From: JACCWM01 sp040393065
GTDB taxonomy: Bacteria > Myxococcota_A > Bradymonadia > Bradymonadales > Bradymonadaceae
NCBI GenBank assembly: GCA_040393065.1
Contig: JBEBUW010000005.1
Location: forward strand, 24,974-88,973
Length of the DNA stretch: 64,000 nt
Direction of reading: 5' to 3'
Part shown: piece by piece, positions 1 to 8,370 of the stretch
Numbering within the stretch: position 1 is the stretch's first letter
Layout of the letters: every line of letters starts with the position of its first letter
Translations under genes and position numbers: made by a program
The notes under the pieces: generated by a model
The model's database searches: none
What the model saw: only the letters and a program-made list of their open reading frames with translations
Told to the model about the DNA's origin: nothing

Positions 1-2
1 GG

Positions 3-1184
3 GAAGTGGCCGGAAAACGCCTGGCGGAAGTTCTCGATCAGGCCGGCCAGCCCTGGAAACGCTACAATGTGGTGGCTCCCAATCCCGAAGATACGCCGAT
101 GTGCGACGATGCCGCGGTACTGGCTTTTGAGCAGGCGCTGAAAGCCAGCGGCTGCGTGGCTGGCGTGGCCGTGGGAAGCGGTACGATCAACGATATCGTC
201 AAGCTGGCCTGTCATCGCCTTGGCCAGCCGATGGCGTGCGTGGGAACCGCGCCAAGCATGAACGGATACACCTCGGGCATCGCTGCTGTGCTGTCGGAAG
301 GCGTCAAAACAACCGTTCCCTGTAAAGCCCCCGCGGTGGTGATCGCAGATCTCGATGTGATGGCCGAATCGCCCTATCGCATGATTTGCAGCGGCCTTGG
401 CGATTTGATGTCCAAGCCCGTTTCCAATGCAGACTGGCAGCTTTCCGCGTGCCTGAATGATTCCTTTCATTCCGAAGAAGCGATGGCGATCATCGAAACC
501 GGCGCGGCGATGCTGGACGGCGTGGCAGAAAAATTGCCGGCCCGCGACCGCGACGCGATCAGCGGTCTGGTCAATTCGCTGATGCTTTCCGGCCTTGCAA
601 TGAGCGTGGCCGGTTCATCCAGCCCGGCGTCGGGCGGCGAGCATTTGATCAGCCATTATATTGATATGACGGGGCATGCGTTTGATCTGCCCTGTGATTT
701 TCATGGCTGCCAGGTGGGTGTCGGAACGTTGACCACGGCGTATTTGTACGAGCGTCTGATGGCGATGAATCCCTCCGAAATCGACGTGGAAGCCTGCGTC
801 GATCGTCTCATGGACTGGCCCAAATACCGCGAACGACTCGCCGAGCGTTTCGGACCGCTCTTTGATGCGGTAGTAAAACACGCAGAACTTGCGTATCCGA
901 CGCCGGACGTAATGCGCGCGCGGCTGACGCGGCTGGTCAGTGACTGGGATCGCGTGATGGGCAGCGTTTCGCAGACGTTGCGTACGAAGGATTCGCTGGA
1001 AGCCGAGCTGCTCGAGGCAAAGTGTCCTGTGCGTTTCTCGGAGCTGAACGTCGATCGCGATCGCGCGCTGGCAGCGGTTGTGAACTCCAAAGATATTCGC
1101 AACCGCTACACGATTTTGCATCTGGCCTGGGAGCTGGGTGTGCTCGAAGACTGGGCAGAAGCTGCGCTCGGTGAGCTTTATTGA
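3..1184 (+). CDS. sn-glycerol-1-phosphate dehydrogenase-like protein (5' partial)
   Basis: The protein looks like the AraM/EgsA branch of the iron-type alcohol dehydrogenase superfamily, which reduces dihydroxyacetone phosphate to glycerol-1-phosphate with NAD(P)H. Visible marks are the nucleotide-binding GSGTINDIVK segment, the PSMNGYTS motif and two histidine-bearing metal-site segments, HLISHYIDM and FHGCQVGVGT. A GTG at position 6 could start translation, but the frame is open to the window edge and the protein begins where family members already have about 30 residues, so I treat it as truncated by the window. It converges on, and overlaps by 7 bases, the lipoprotein gene that follows. 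The family is clear; the exact substrate is inferred. Confidence 0.8.
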   Translation, partial: EVAGKRLAEVLDQAGQPWKRYNVVAPNPEDTPMCDDAAVLAFEQALKASGCVAGVAVGSGTINDIVKLACHRLGQPMACVGTAPSMNGYTSGIAAVLSEGVKTTVPCKAPAVVIADLDVMAESPYRMICSGLGDLMSKPVSNADWQLSACLNDSFHSEEAMAIIETGAAMLDGVAEKLPARDRDAISGLVNSLMLSGLAMSVAGSSSPASGGEHLISHYIDMTGHAFDLPCDFHGCQVGVGTLTTAYLYERLMAMNPSEIDVEACVDRLMDWPKYRERLAERFGPLFDAVVKHAELAYPTPDVMRARLTRLVSDWDRVMGSVSQTLRTKDSLEAELLEAKCPVRFSELNVDRDRALAAVVNSKDIRNRYTILHLAWELGVLEDWAEAALGELY

Positions 1185-1759
1185 GCCATCGGTTCAAAAT
1201 AAAACGCTGACGTTCCCTTTTTCATCCGGTCTTCCGAGAGCCAGTTGCATTCAATGCTGACGCTGGCGACTTCTCCCTCGGAGACTTCCTCGACATAGGT
1301 TTGGCAGCCGCCGTGGTCCTGAAAGGACTGCGGCGCTGTCAGGGTCCACTTGCCGCTTTTGTTGCGACAAACCGAGCCGGTGGTCGCCGCGGGGTTTCCG
1401 TAAAACCAGGTTTCGCCCTCGGTTTCGCAGGGAACGCTCAGGCTCCAGTTCAGACACTGCCCCACATATTGCATATCGGCCGCGCCCTGGCAGCGACTGG
1501 TATCGCTTTCTTCGCCGCGAATATCACGGGCTTCGTTCGTCATGACTTCGCTCCAGGCGTCGTTGTTTTTGTAGACCCACATCACGACTTTGGAGACTTT
1601 TTCTTGCGGCGGCGCAGCCTCTTCCACGACGGGTTCCAGCGCTTCGGTCTGGCCATCTTCAACCGCCACACCATCGTCGATCGTGGTGGGCATACTCTGA
1701 CATGCACTGACAAACAGCATGGTACCGACAAGCATCCGTAAAATTGCGCTACTTCTCAT
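1178..1759 (-). CDS. putative lipoprotein, unknown function
   Basis: A 193-residue protein starting MRSSAILRML, with a hydrophobic signal segment ending in a lipobox (LFVSAC, Cys about residue 20), so probably lipidated and anchored in the envelope. After an acidic Glu/Asp-rich linker comes a globular part with several cysteines and tryptophans. I chose the ATG at 1759 because it directly precedes the basic signal-peptide residues; an in-frame TTG lies at 1777. The gene is convergent with the glycerol-1-phosphate dehydrogenase-like gene and overlaps its stop region. I do not recognise a named domain. Confidence 0.7.
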   Translation of the reverse strand: MRSSAILRMLVGTMLFVSACQSMPTTIDDGVAVEDGQTEALEPVVEEAAPPQEKVSKVVMWVYKNNDAWSEVMTNEARDIRGEESDTSRCQGAADMQYVGQCLNWSLSVPCETEGETWFYGNPAATTGSVCRNKSGKWTLTAPQSFQDHGGCQTYVEEVSEGEVASVSIECNWLSEDRMKKGTSAFYFEPMAQ

Positions 1760-1815
1760 AAGACTTTCAGACTCCAACTGACTGCGTTGCAGTGATCTGT
1801 GTTCGTAATTGTAAA

Positions 1816-1838
1816 ATCTACAAGAATTCTGTGTAGAT
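1816..1838. promoter_or_regulatory. near-perfect palindrome upstream of a lipoprotein gene
   Basis: ATCTACA and TGTAGAT arms surround the centre AGAATTCT, about 60 bases upstream of the leftward lipoprotein start. The symmetry and position fit an operator. No cognate regulator is visible nearby. Confidence 0.35.
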
Positions 1839-1862
1839 CGAAGGTTCTTTATCTTTAGCAGC

Positions 1863-1888
1863 CGTGCAGGTTTTGCGCTACCTGCACG
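1863..1888. other. perfect 9-bp stem-loop
   Basis: CGTGCAGGT and ACCTGCACG pair around an 8-base loop, just before the repeat array. A T-rich, G-interrupted stretch follows on the plus strand. No plus-strand gene ends here, so a terminator role is uncertain. Confidence 0.4.
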
Positions 1889-1917
1889 CTTTGGTTTTGT
1901 CGGAGCCTAGGCGTGTG

Positions 1918-2310
1918 GGTTTTGCGTGCGAAACGTCTTTTTTCTCTCTCCGAACGCGAACCGACTTTGCGAAACGGCTTCTTTTGTCCTCAGCACACGA
2001 TTTTTGCGTGCGAAACGTCTTCCCGGAGCCTCAGCACACGATTTTTCCGCGTACAACGTCTTCCGTTGGTTTCAGCACGCGTTTCGCAAAGTTGCTTCGT
2101 GTCCTGAACCCCCTCGGCACGCGTTTCGCAAAGTTGTTTCGTGTCCTGAACCCCCTCGGCACGCGTTTCGCAAAGTTGTTTCGTGTCCTGAACCCCTCAG
2201 CACGCGTTTCGCACGGAAAAATTACGTTCGGAGGGCAAAAGAAGACGTTTCGCGTTGTGGATTCGCGTCCGGAGGGCAAAAGAAGGCGTTTCGCAAAAAT
2301 GGTGGGAAAA
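1918..2310. repeat. degenerate 42-bp repeat array, GAAACG family, with inverted arms
   Basis: The motif GCGAAACG or its complement CGTTTCGC recurs through about 390 bases. The centre has three near-identical 42-bp units (CGTTTCGC at about 2080, 2122, 2164, then 2205). The left flank (1925-2075) carries GCGAAACG followed by CTTCTTTTG-like sequence on the plus strand; the right flank (2225-2300) carries the same on the minus strand, so the outer units face each other. The units share a GNGAAACG, GTGC, GAGGG skeleton with the array at 14119-14470. Open frames across it are repeat artefacts. Confidence 0.8.
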
Positions 2311-2313
2311 GAG

Positions 2314-2338
2314 AGGCCGTTTTGATTCAAAACGGCCT
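2314..2338 (-). terminator. rho-independent terminator of rpoH
   Basis: Perfect 11-bp arms (AGGCCGTTTTG / CAAAACGGCCT) surround a 3-base loop. On the minus strand the stem is followed by CTCTTTT, about 30 bases past the sigma factor stop. Confidence 0.65.
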
Positions 2339-2367
2339 GCGAGGCGTCGGGAAGGATTTTACAGCGT

Positions 2368-3336
2368 TTACATGGCGTCCAGGAATTCGAGCTGGATGGA
2401 GTCGCCGAGTTTTTCGATCAGGTACTGGCGAAACTCCTCACGGATTTGCACTTCCACCTGCCGAATGCGTTCTTTGGACACCTGCCACTCCTCGCCGAGG
2501 GTGACGAGGGTTTTGGGATCTTCGTGAATCATGCGCTCAAACCAGATGGCGCGTTTTCGTTCCGGCTGGATGCTGGCGCCGAATTCATCGATGGCCGTGC
2601 GCAGGCGCTGGGCGAGGTCGTTTTCGGCGGCGGCTTCTTCGGGGTTGGGGGTTTCGGCGACCATGCGTTCGCCGATGGTGGTGTTTTCGTAGCCGGGCGC
2701 TTCGGCATCGAGTCGCACCGGAGGCGCGTCGAGTTGCGCAGCCACGCGGATGACTTCTTGCTCGTCGACATCGAGGTATTTTGCGATCAGGGCCGGCGTG
2801 GGTTTTGCGTGGCCGAGCTTGATCAGATCGCGGCGTGCTTTTTTGAGGTTGTAAAAAAGCTTTCGGCCGGCTCGTGAGCTACCGATTTTGACGGGATGAA
2901 TGTGATTCATCAGGTAATTTAAGATCATGGCGCGGATCCAGTACTGGGCGTAGCTGGTGAATTTTACGCCGCGGTAGGGATCGTAGCGCTTGAGGGCTTC
3001 GGCCAGTCCGACGTTTCCTTCCTGAATGAGATCGAGCAGGTTGCTCCAGCGTCGTGAGTATTCGCGGGCCAGTTTTACGACGAGTCGCAGGTTGGTCAAA
3101 ATGAGCATCTTGCCGGCTTCTACGTCCTGGTGGGTGACGTAGCGTTCGGCCAGCTCTTGTTGTTCGTCGGCAGGAAGCGGTGCGATGTAGTTCAGGCGCA
3201 TCAGGTAGGCGCTCGTGGCATCGGTATCGGCCGAGATATTGAGGCCGCCCTCGGAGAGCATGGGCAGGCTTAGATCGCGGTTGAGATGGATGGACCGGGT
3301 AAGTTCCATTTCTGGGTCTTCAAATAGTTCAGTCAT
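2368..3336 (-). CDS. rpoH: RNA polymerase sigma-32-type (heat-shock) sigma factor
   Basis: A 322-residue sigma-70 family protein. Region 2 is clear (LRLVVKLAREY, DLIQEGNVGLAEALKRYDP, FTSYAQYWIRAMI). After it comes RKLFYNLKKARR, which matches the RpoH box, and region 4 ends with a WQVSKERIRQVEVQ helix-turn-helix. RpoH directs polymerase to heat-shock promoters, and clpP and a DnaJ-family gene lie elsewhere in the window. I chose the ATG at 3336; ATG 3342 and a long in-frame upstream extension (to a TTG at about 3633 preceded by AAGGAG) are alternatives, but that extension is Cys-rich and unlike the family. A terminator follows at 2314. Confidence 0.85.
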   Translation of the reverse strand: MTELFEDPEMELTRSIHLNRDLSLPMLSEGGLNISADTDATSAYLMRLNYIAPLPADEQQELAERYVTHQDVEAGKMLILTNLRLVVKLAREYSRRWSNLLDLIQEGNVGLAEALKRYDPYRGVKFTSYAQYWIRAMILNYLMNHIHPVKIGSSRAGRKLFYNLKKARRDLIKLGHAKPTPALIAKYLDVDEQEVIRVAAQLDAPPVRLDAEAPGYENTTIGERMVAETPNPEEAAAENDLAQRLRTAIDEFGASIQPERKRAIWFERMIHEDPKTLVTLGEEWQVSKERIRQVEVQIREEFRQYLIEKLGDSIQLEFLDAM

Positions 3337-3690
3337 AAGCATTTCCGGTTTCAAAAAGTAAACGAAACGGCGAGAACGTGCGCAGCCAGGCAAAAAAGAA
3401 CCGGGATCAAGAACAGGCTGGCGAATTGTAAGAAGGGGACCGTCACTGTGAAACGTCGTGACAGGTAATGCTTCGGCGGGGTTGGAATCCTCAGTGTGGT
3501 TCATACGATTGTCAGTAGAACACGCATTTGCACGTCTATTGGAGCAGTCATACAGCGAGGAGAATCCGGCTGCTTCGGATGTGTTGAGGTCGCGTAAGTT
3601 ACTGCAAATACGCGTGTTTATGACGATGTAATGCAAGCTAGGCACACTCCTTTTGATGGAAAGAACAGTCAGGAAAATATATCTGTTCAG
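3337..3690 (-). promoter_or_regulatory. long open leader upstream of rpoH
   Basis: About 300 bases before the rpoH ATG stay open in the same frame, with an AAAAGGAG site near 3650 followed by possible GTG or TTG starts. Either the sigma factor has an N-terminal extension or this is a long untranslated leader, which in rpoH genes can carry temperature-sensing structure. I cannot decide from sequence alone. Confidence 0.3.
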
Positions 3691-3779
3691 CCTTTCAGTG
3701 ATGCATCGTCACGTTTTTCAGGAAGCGCCTGGTTGGTAGCATTTTTGGAGGCACGTTTCCTTACAATCGACGAGTCCCT

Positions 3780-4370
3780 ATGATGACATTTCCTATGAAG
3801 TTCGGTCGGGCCGCGTGCAGGAGCGCCGGCTATCTTTTGTTGAGTGTGGTGTTGATGGCGAGCCTGCTGGCGTGCGCAACTGCCGAGCAAAAGCGCGCGA
3901 ATCGTCTGCAGGAAGAGGCCTATGCCGCAGCCCTCACACGCGGCGTTCATGCCTATGTCTATGAGATGAGCTGCCAGGCGGTGTTGCCGGTAGCCGAGGA
4001 AATCTTGATCAAACGCGGGTATCAAACCGGCGTTTACGATCAGCAAGGATTCATGCTCGAAATGCAGTGGAAAGACGAGGGCGCGGCCGCGCGCTCGCGC
4101 TATATCGTGCAGGGCATGGCGCTGGGCGAGCAGCGCTGCAATATGCAGATCATGGCGGAGAAAGATACTGGCGGGCAAAGAGATACCCGGCGCAGCCAGG
4201 AAGTTGAGATGGAGTTACTGAATCGAATCCAGCCGGAGCAGGCCAGGCACGTGAAAAGTCAGGCGCGGGCGATGGCCGAGCAGATGTATCGCGACGGTGT
4301 GCTGGACGACTCGCTTCAGGAAGTGCGCGATGAGCGCGAAGTCCAGCCCCTGGAAAACGATCAGCTCTAG
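3780..4370 (+). CDS. putative lipoprotein, unknown function
   Basis: A 196-residue protein with a basic N terminus, a hydrophobic segment and a lipobox (SLLAC, Cys about residue 32). The remainder is a small mixed alpha/beta region with two cysteines (SCQAV and RCNMQ) and a charged, helical C-terminal 70 residues. ATGs at 3780, 3783 and 3795 are all possible starts. It is convergent with the molybdopterin oxidoreductase gene, with 26 bases between stops. I recognise no named family; envelope location is the only supported inference. Confidence 0.7.
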   Translation: MMTFPMKFGRAACRSAGYLLLSVVLMASLLACATAEQKRANRLQEEAYAAALTRGVHAYVYEMSCQAVLPVAEEILIKRGYQTGVYDQQGFMLEMQWKDEGAAARSRYIVQGMALGEQRCNMQIMAEKDTGGQRDTRRSQEVEMELLNRIQPEQARHVKSQARAMAEQMYRDGVLDDSLQEVRDEREVQPLENDQL

Positions 4371-4396
4371 TCAGTCAGGGGAGGGAAAACCACGGT

Positions 4397-6652
4397 TCAG
4401 GCCGGGCGATGCAGGGTGATCACGATCGATTTTGACGCCGGTGTATTGCTTCGCTCGGCCACGTGGTCGAGCGGCACAAGCACGTTGGCTTCCGGGAAAT
4501 AGGTCGCTGCCGAACGTCTGGGCATATCATAACAAACGATCCGAAATCCCGGGGCCACGCGCCGTTCGCCGTCGAAATGGCTGTGCAGATCGACGAGCTG
4601 GCCGTCTTCAAAACCGTGTTCTGCCACGTCTTGTGCGTTCAAAAACACAATGCGGCGGGCTTGCTTGATGCCGCGGTATCGGTCGTCGAGGCCGTAGACG
4701 GTGGTGTTGTACTGGTCGTGGCTGCGAATCGTCATCATCAGCAATTGGCCGGGCTGCAGGACTTCTTCGGGCAGCGGGTGCACGGTAAAATTGGCGCGTT
4801 TGGTGTGCGTTTCAAAGCGTCGTTCGCGGGCTGCGTTGACGAGTGCAAAGCCGCCGGGCGTGCGCACGCGCTGGTTGAAGTTTTCGAAGCCGGGAATCGT
4901 GCGCTCGATGCGTTCGCGGATCAAATCGTAGTCTTCGACGAGTCCGCCAAAATCCGGGTTTTTGGTGGGGCCGAGCGTGGCTTCGGCCAGGCGTGCGACG
5001 ATCGCAGGTTCGCTCAGAAGATGGTTGGATGCTGGCTGCAGGCGGCCGCGCGAGGCGTGCACGATGCCCATCGAGTTTTCGACGGTGACAAATTGGGGGC
5101 GGCCGGCCTGGATGTCGATTTCGGTGCGTCCAAGGCAGGGCAAAATCAGCGCGGTCTGGCCGCATTCCAGATGGGAGCGGTTGAGTTTGGTGGAAACTTG
5201 CACGGTCAGCCGGCAGCGGCCGAGCGCTTCGGCGACGCGGTCGGTGTCGGGCGTGGCGCTTAAGAAGTTGCCGCCCATCCCGAAAAACACATGGGCGCGG
5301 CCTTCGAGCATGGCTTTGATGGCCTCGACTGTATCGAATCCGTGTTTGCGGGGCGGCTCGAAATCAAATTCTCTGGCCAGGTTGTCCAAAAACGCGGCGG
5401 GTGGTTTTTCCCAGATTCCCATCGTGCGGTCGCCCTGCACATTGCTGTGGCCGCGTACCGGGCAGGCGCCCGCGCCGGGGCGTCCGATGGCGCCGCGCAA
5501 GAGCAGCAGGTTGATGATTTCCTGGATGTTGGCGACCGCGTTTTTGTGCTGCGTCAGGCCCATGGCCCAGCAGCAGATCAGGTTTTTGGAGCGCATGACG
5601 ATTTCGGCCGCACGCCGGATGTCTTCGCGAGCGATGCCGCTTTGCGAGACGATTTCGCTCCAGTCGGCGGTTTTCAGGGCTGCGCAAAATTCCTCGAAAC
5701 CCGCGGTGTGCTCCTGGATGAAGGCATGATCGAAGACTTCGCCGGGACGGAGTTCTTCCTCGGCCAGGAGTTCTTTCATGATGCCTTTTAGGAGGGCGAC
5801 GTCGCCGTTGATGCGGACCTGGAGATAAAGGTCAGTGAGTTCGGTGGCCGAGCTGAGCACCTGTTTGGGGTGTTTGAAGCTGACCAGTCCGGCTTCTTTG
5901 AGCGGGTTGATGCTGACAATCGTCGCGCCGCGGCGTTTGGCGTCCTGCAGGCTGCTCAACATGCGCGGCTGGTTCGTGCCGGGATTCTGGCCGAAAATAA
6001 AAATCGCGTCGGCCAGCTCGAAGTCTTCAAGCGTGACGGTGCCTTTGCCCACGCCGACGGTTTCGAGCATCGCGACGCCGCTGGATTCGTGGCACATATT
6101 CGAGCAGTCCGGCAGGTTGTTGGTGCCGAACATGCGGATGAAAAGCTGATACAAAAAGGCGGCTTCGTTGCTGGTGCGGCCGGAGGTGTAAAAAATCGCT
6201 TCATCGGGCGAATCCAGCGCGTTGAGCTCGGCTGCGATCAATGCAAAGGCCTCGTCCCATTCGATGGGTTCGTAGCGATCGCTGCCGGGGCGGCGCACCA
6301 TCGGGTGGGTGATGCGGCCCTGGCTGTTCAGCCAGTAATCGGACTGCGCGCGCAGATCTTCGAGCGTCCAGTTGGCGAAAAATTGGGGATCGACCGTGCG
6401 AAGCGTCGCTTCATCGGCGACGGCTTTGGCGCCGTTTTCGCAAAACTCGCCCATGCCCGGGTTTTTGGGATCGGGCCAGGCGCATCCCGGGCAATCAAAT
6501 CCATTTTGCTGATTGACGCGCCAGAGAGCACGCGTGGCGCGCACGGGCCCCATCTGGTCCAGGGCATGACGCATGGAAGAAAACACTGCGTCCATGCCGC
6601 CGGCGGCTTTGTCGTAGGCGGGTTTTTTGGAGTTGTCGGAGGACCTGGACAT
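4397..6652 (-). CDS. FdhF/YdeP-type molybdopterin oxidoreductase (formate dehydrogenase alpha-like)
   Basis: A 751-residue member of the DMSO reductase superfamily binding bis-MGD. The N terminus has the YdeP-type cysteine pattern FDCPGCAWPD ... FCENGAKA. The middle has FYTSGRTSNEAAFLYQ, NMCHESSGVAM with the likely active-site Cys, and FGQNPGTNQPR. The C-terminal domain has the usual LMMTIRSHDQYNTTVYG segment. No signal peptide is seen, so it is probably cytoplasmic. I chose ATG 6652 because AGGTC lies just upstream; the frame extends to 6688, overlapping fdhD. The operon mobA-fdhD-this gene supplies cofactor maturation plus the enzyme. The exact substrate of YdeP-type enzymes is not fixed by sequence. 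Confidence 0.88.
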   Translation of the reverse strand: MSRSSDNSKKPAYDKAAGGMDAVFSSMRHALDQMGPVRATRALWRVNQQNGFDCPGCAWPDPKNPGMGEFCENGAKAVADEATLRTVDPQFFANWTLEDLRAQSDYWLNSQGRITHPMVRRPGSDRYEPIEWDEAFALIAAELNALDSPDEAIFYTSGRTSNEAAFLYQLFIRMFGTNNLPDCSNMCHESSGVAMLETVGVGKGTVTLEDFELADAIFIFGQNPGTNQPRMLSSLQDAKRRGATIVSINPLKEAGLVSFKHPKQVLSSATELTDLYLQVRINGDVALLKGIMKELLAEEELRPGEVFDHAFIQEHTAGFEEFCAALKTADWSEIVSQSGIAREDIRRAAEIVMRSKNLICCWAMGLTQHKNAVANIQEIINLLLLRGAIGRPGAGACPVRGHSNVQGDRTMGIWEKPPAAFLDNLAREFDFEPPRKHGFDTVEAIKAMLEGRAHVFFGMGGNFLSATPDTDRVAEALGRCRLTVQVSTKLNRSHLECGQTALILPCLGRTEIDIQAGRPQFVTVENSMGIVHASRGRLQPASNHLLSEPAIVARLAEATLGPTKNPDFGGLVEDYDLIRERIERTIPGFENFNQRVRTPGGFALVNAARERRFETHTKRANFTVHPLPEEVLQPGQLLMMTIRSHDQYNTTVYGLDDRYRGIKQARRIVFLNAQDVAEHGFEDGQLVDLHSHFDGERRVAPGFRIVCYDMPRRSAATYFPEANVLVPLDHVAERSNTPASKSIVITLHRPA

Positions 6653-6672
6653 GGAATTGACCTGCATGAAGA

Positions 6673-7521
6673 TTAGAGGATCCGCCACGGCGCGGTGTAA
6701 ATATTGAATCGTTCGTCACGCACAAAACCAAGCAGCGTGAGGTTGTGCTCGTGCGCCAGTTCGACCGCCAGAGTGGAGGGCGCGCCGACTGCGGCGATGA
6801 TGGGAATGCCGGCCATGAGAGCTTTCTGGACGAGCTCGAAGCTGATGCGTCCGCTCAAAACCAGAATACTGCTGGCAAGCGTGTCGGCCGAGGTGAGGAT
6901 CGCATTTCCAATCAATTTGTCGAGGGCATTGTGGCGGCCAACGTCTTCAAAAACCGAGAGAAGTTCGCCGTCGGGCGTAAATAATCCGCAGGCATGCAGG
7001 CCGCCGGTCAAATCGAAGGTGCGCTGAGCCGAGCGTAATTGGTCGGGCAGGCCATGCACGAGCGCGGGTTGGAGCAGCGGGCCGTCGGCCGAAAGCGTCG
7101 GGCAGCCTTGCTGGCGGATGGCGTCGAGGCTGGCCTTGCCGCAGACGCCGCAGCTTGAGGTTGTGTAGAAGTTTCGCTGCAACTTTACAGCATCGAACCC
7201 AATGCCGGGCTGCAATTCGACGCGCACGATATTGGGGCTGTGCTCTTCGGAATCGGGCGATTTGCAATACTGAATCGAGGCGATATCGCTGTGGCTGCGC
7301 ACGATTCCTTCGGTGAACAGAAAACCGGCGGCCAGGGCAAAGTCGTCGCCGGGCGTGCGCATGGTGATCGAAATGCTTTTTCGGGCGCGCCGGCCGGCCA
7401 GTTCAAAATCTAGGCGAATTTCAAGCGGTTCTTCGATCGCCAACGCGTCTTCGAAGTCCGTGCGCCGGCCGGCAGAAATCTTCTTTACCGTGATATTTTT
7501 GATGTTTGTAGGAGGACTCAA
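6673..7521 (-). CDS. fdhD: FdhD sulfurtransferase for formate dehydrogenase maturation
   Basis: A 282-residue FdhD family protein. These proteins pass sulfur from the cysteine desulfurase IscS to the molybdenum cofactor of formate dehydrogenases. The two sulfur-carrying cysteines appear in SSCGVCGKAS. GGLHACGLF, FEDVGRHNALDKLIG and SGRISFELVQKALMAGIPII are typical family segments. The predicted start is TTG at 7521 with AAGG upstream. It sits between mobA and the oxidoreductase in one leftward operon, which fits the maturation role. Confidence 0.93.
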   Translation of the reverse strand: MSPPTNIKNITVKKISAGRRTDFEDALAIEEPLEIRLDFELAGRRARKSISITMRTPGDDFALAAGFLFTEGIVRSHSDIASIQYCKSPDSEEHSPNIVRVELQPGIGFDAVKLQRNFYTTSSCGVCGKASLDAIRQQGCPTLSADGPLLQPALVHGLPDQLRSAQRTFDLTGGLHACGLFTPDGELLSVFEDVGRHNALDKLIGNAILTSADTLASSILVLSGRISFELVQKALMAGIPIIAAVGAPSTLAVELAHEHNLTLLGFVRDERFNIYTAPWRIL

Positions 7522-7591
7522 AAGTGAACCTTGTTCTGGAAAACTTGAATGTTATCCGTATCTTAGATGATTGGTGCTACGTGTCGGCATA

Positions 7592-8206
7592 TCACCGGCC
7601 GGATAATTTCATGATGTGTAGATAGGTTTGTAAGTCGGCGGGGGAGTTGATCGAAATTGTATTTTCCCAGCCAACCGGGGGCGTAACGGATTGTGCAGAA
7701 ACGGCGTCTAGAAAGCGCCAGAACGTGAGTTTGTTTTCTTGGAGGGCAGTAGTCACGGCCGGAAGTAGCCGTGTGTGGTAGAGCGCAAACACAGGTTCCC
7801 AGCCGGGGAATTCCGTAGCGCCAGTCGGTTGGCGCTGAAAGGCGACTGCGGAGGAGTCGGGCATACGAGCGTTCCATAACTGTTGGATCCAGTGCAGGTC
7901 AAAGCCAGGGAAGTCGCATGAAGTATAAAATATCCAGGTGGAATCACCAGCGTCGTGCAAAGCTGTTTGGAGGCCGGCCAGAGGGCCACGGCCGGGCTGC
8001 AGATCTGCGATGGTCCGCAATCCCAGATCTGCGTATTTATCTGCGCGATCTGCAACAACCGTGAGCGTGCTGGCAACGTCGCGCAGCGGCTTGACCACAT
8101 GTTCAAGCAGCGTGCGACCATCGGGTAAGACTGCACGTGCTTTATCGCTGCCGAAACGACGACTGGCGCCGCCGGACGCAATATAAACTGGAAGTGAAAG
8201 ACTCAT
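7592..8206 (-). CDS. mobA: molybdenum cofactor guanylyltransferase
   Basis: A 204-residue MobA-type nucleotidyltransferase that joins GMP to molybdopterin to make the MGD cofactor used by DMSO reductase-family enzymes. The N-terminal GTP-binding signature ASGGASRRFGSDKA is intact, followed by LPDGRTLLEHV, DLQPGRGPLAGLQTAL and FYTSCDFPG with the metal-binding Asp. ATG 8206 places the signature near the N terminus as usual; an ATG 30 bases upstream is possible. It heads the leftward molybdo-enzyme operon and is divergent from the histidine kinase. Confidence 0.9.
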   Translation of the reverse strand: MSLSLPVYIASGGASRRFGSDKARAVLPDGRTLLEHVVKPLRDVASTLTVVADRADKYADLGLRTIADLQPGRGPLAGLQTALHDAGDSTWIFYTSCDFPGFDLHWIQQLWNARMPDSSAVAFQRQPTGATEFPGWEPVFALYHTRLLPAVTTALQENKLTFWRFLDAVSAQSVTPPVGWENTISINSPADLQTYLHIMKLSGR

Positions 8207-8370
8207 GACCACAACGTTTTCCCAGGGAAGCAACAAGGACCAGATCAGTTCGGAATCAGATTTTCTCGCACACGTAGCGGTTTGCCCCGATGCAATGGCG
8301 GGCGGCCCGCCTGGACAAAATCAGCGTAATCGGCGCGGCGTTGTCTTCAAACTCACGTAAAAGGTGATCC

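Noticed and set aside
1864..2330. Open frames across the 1.9-2.3 kb array
   Set aside because: Several overlapping frames exist only because the 42-bp period is divisible by three; the translations are repeats.
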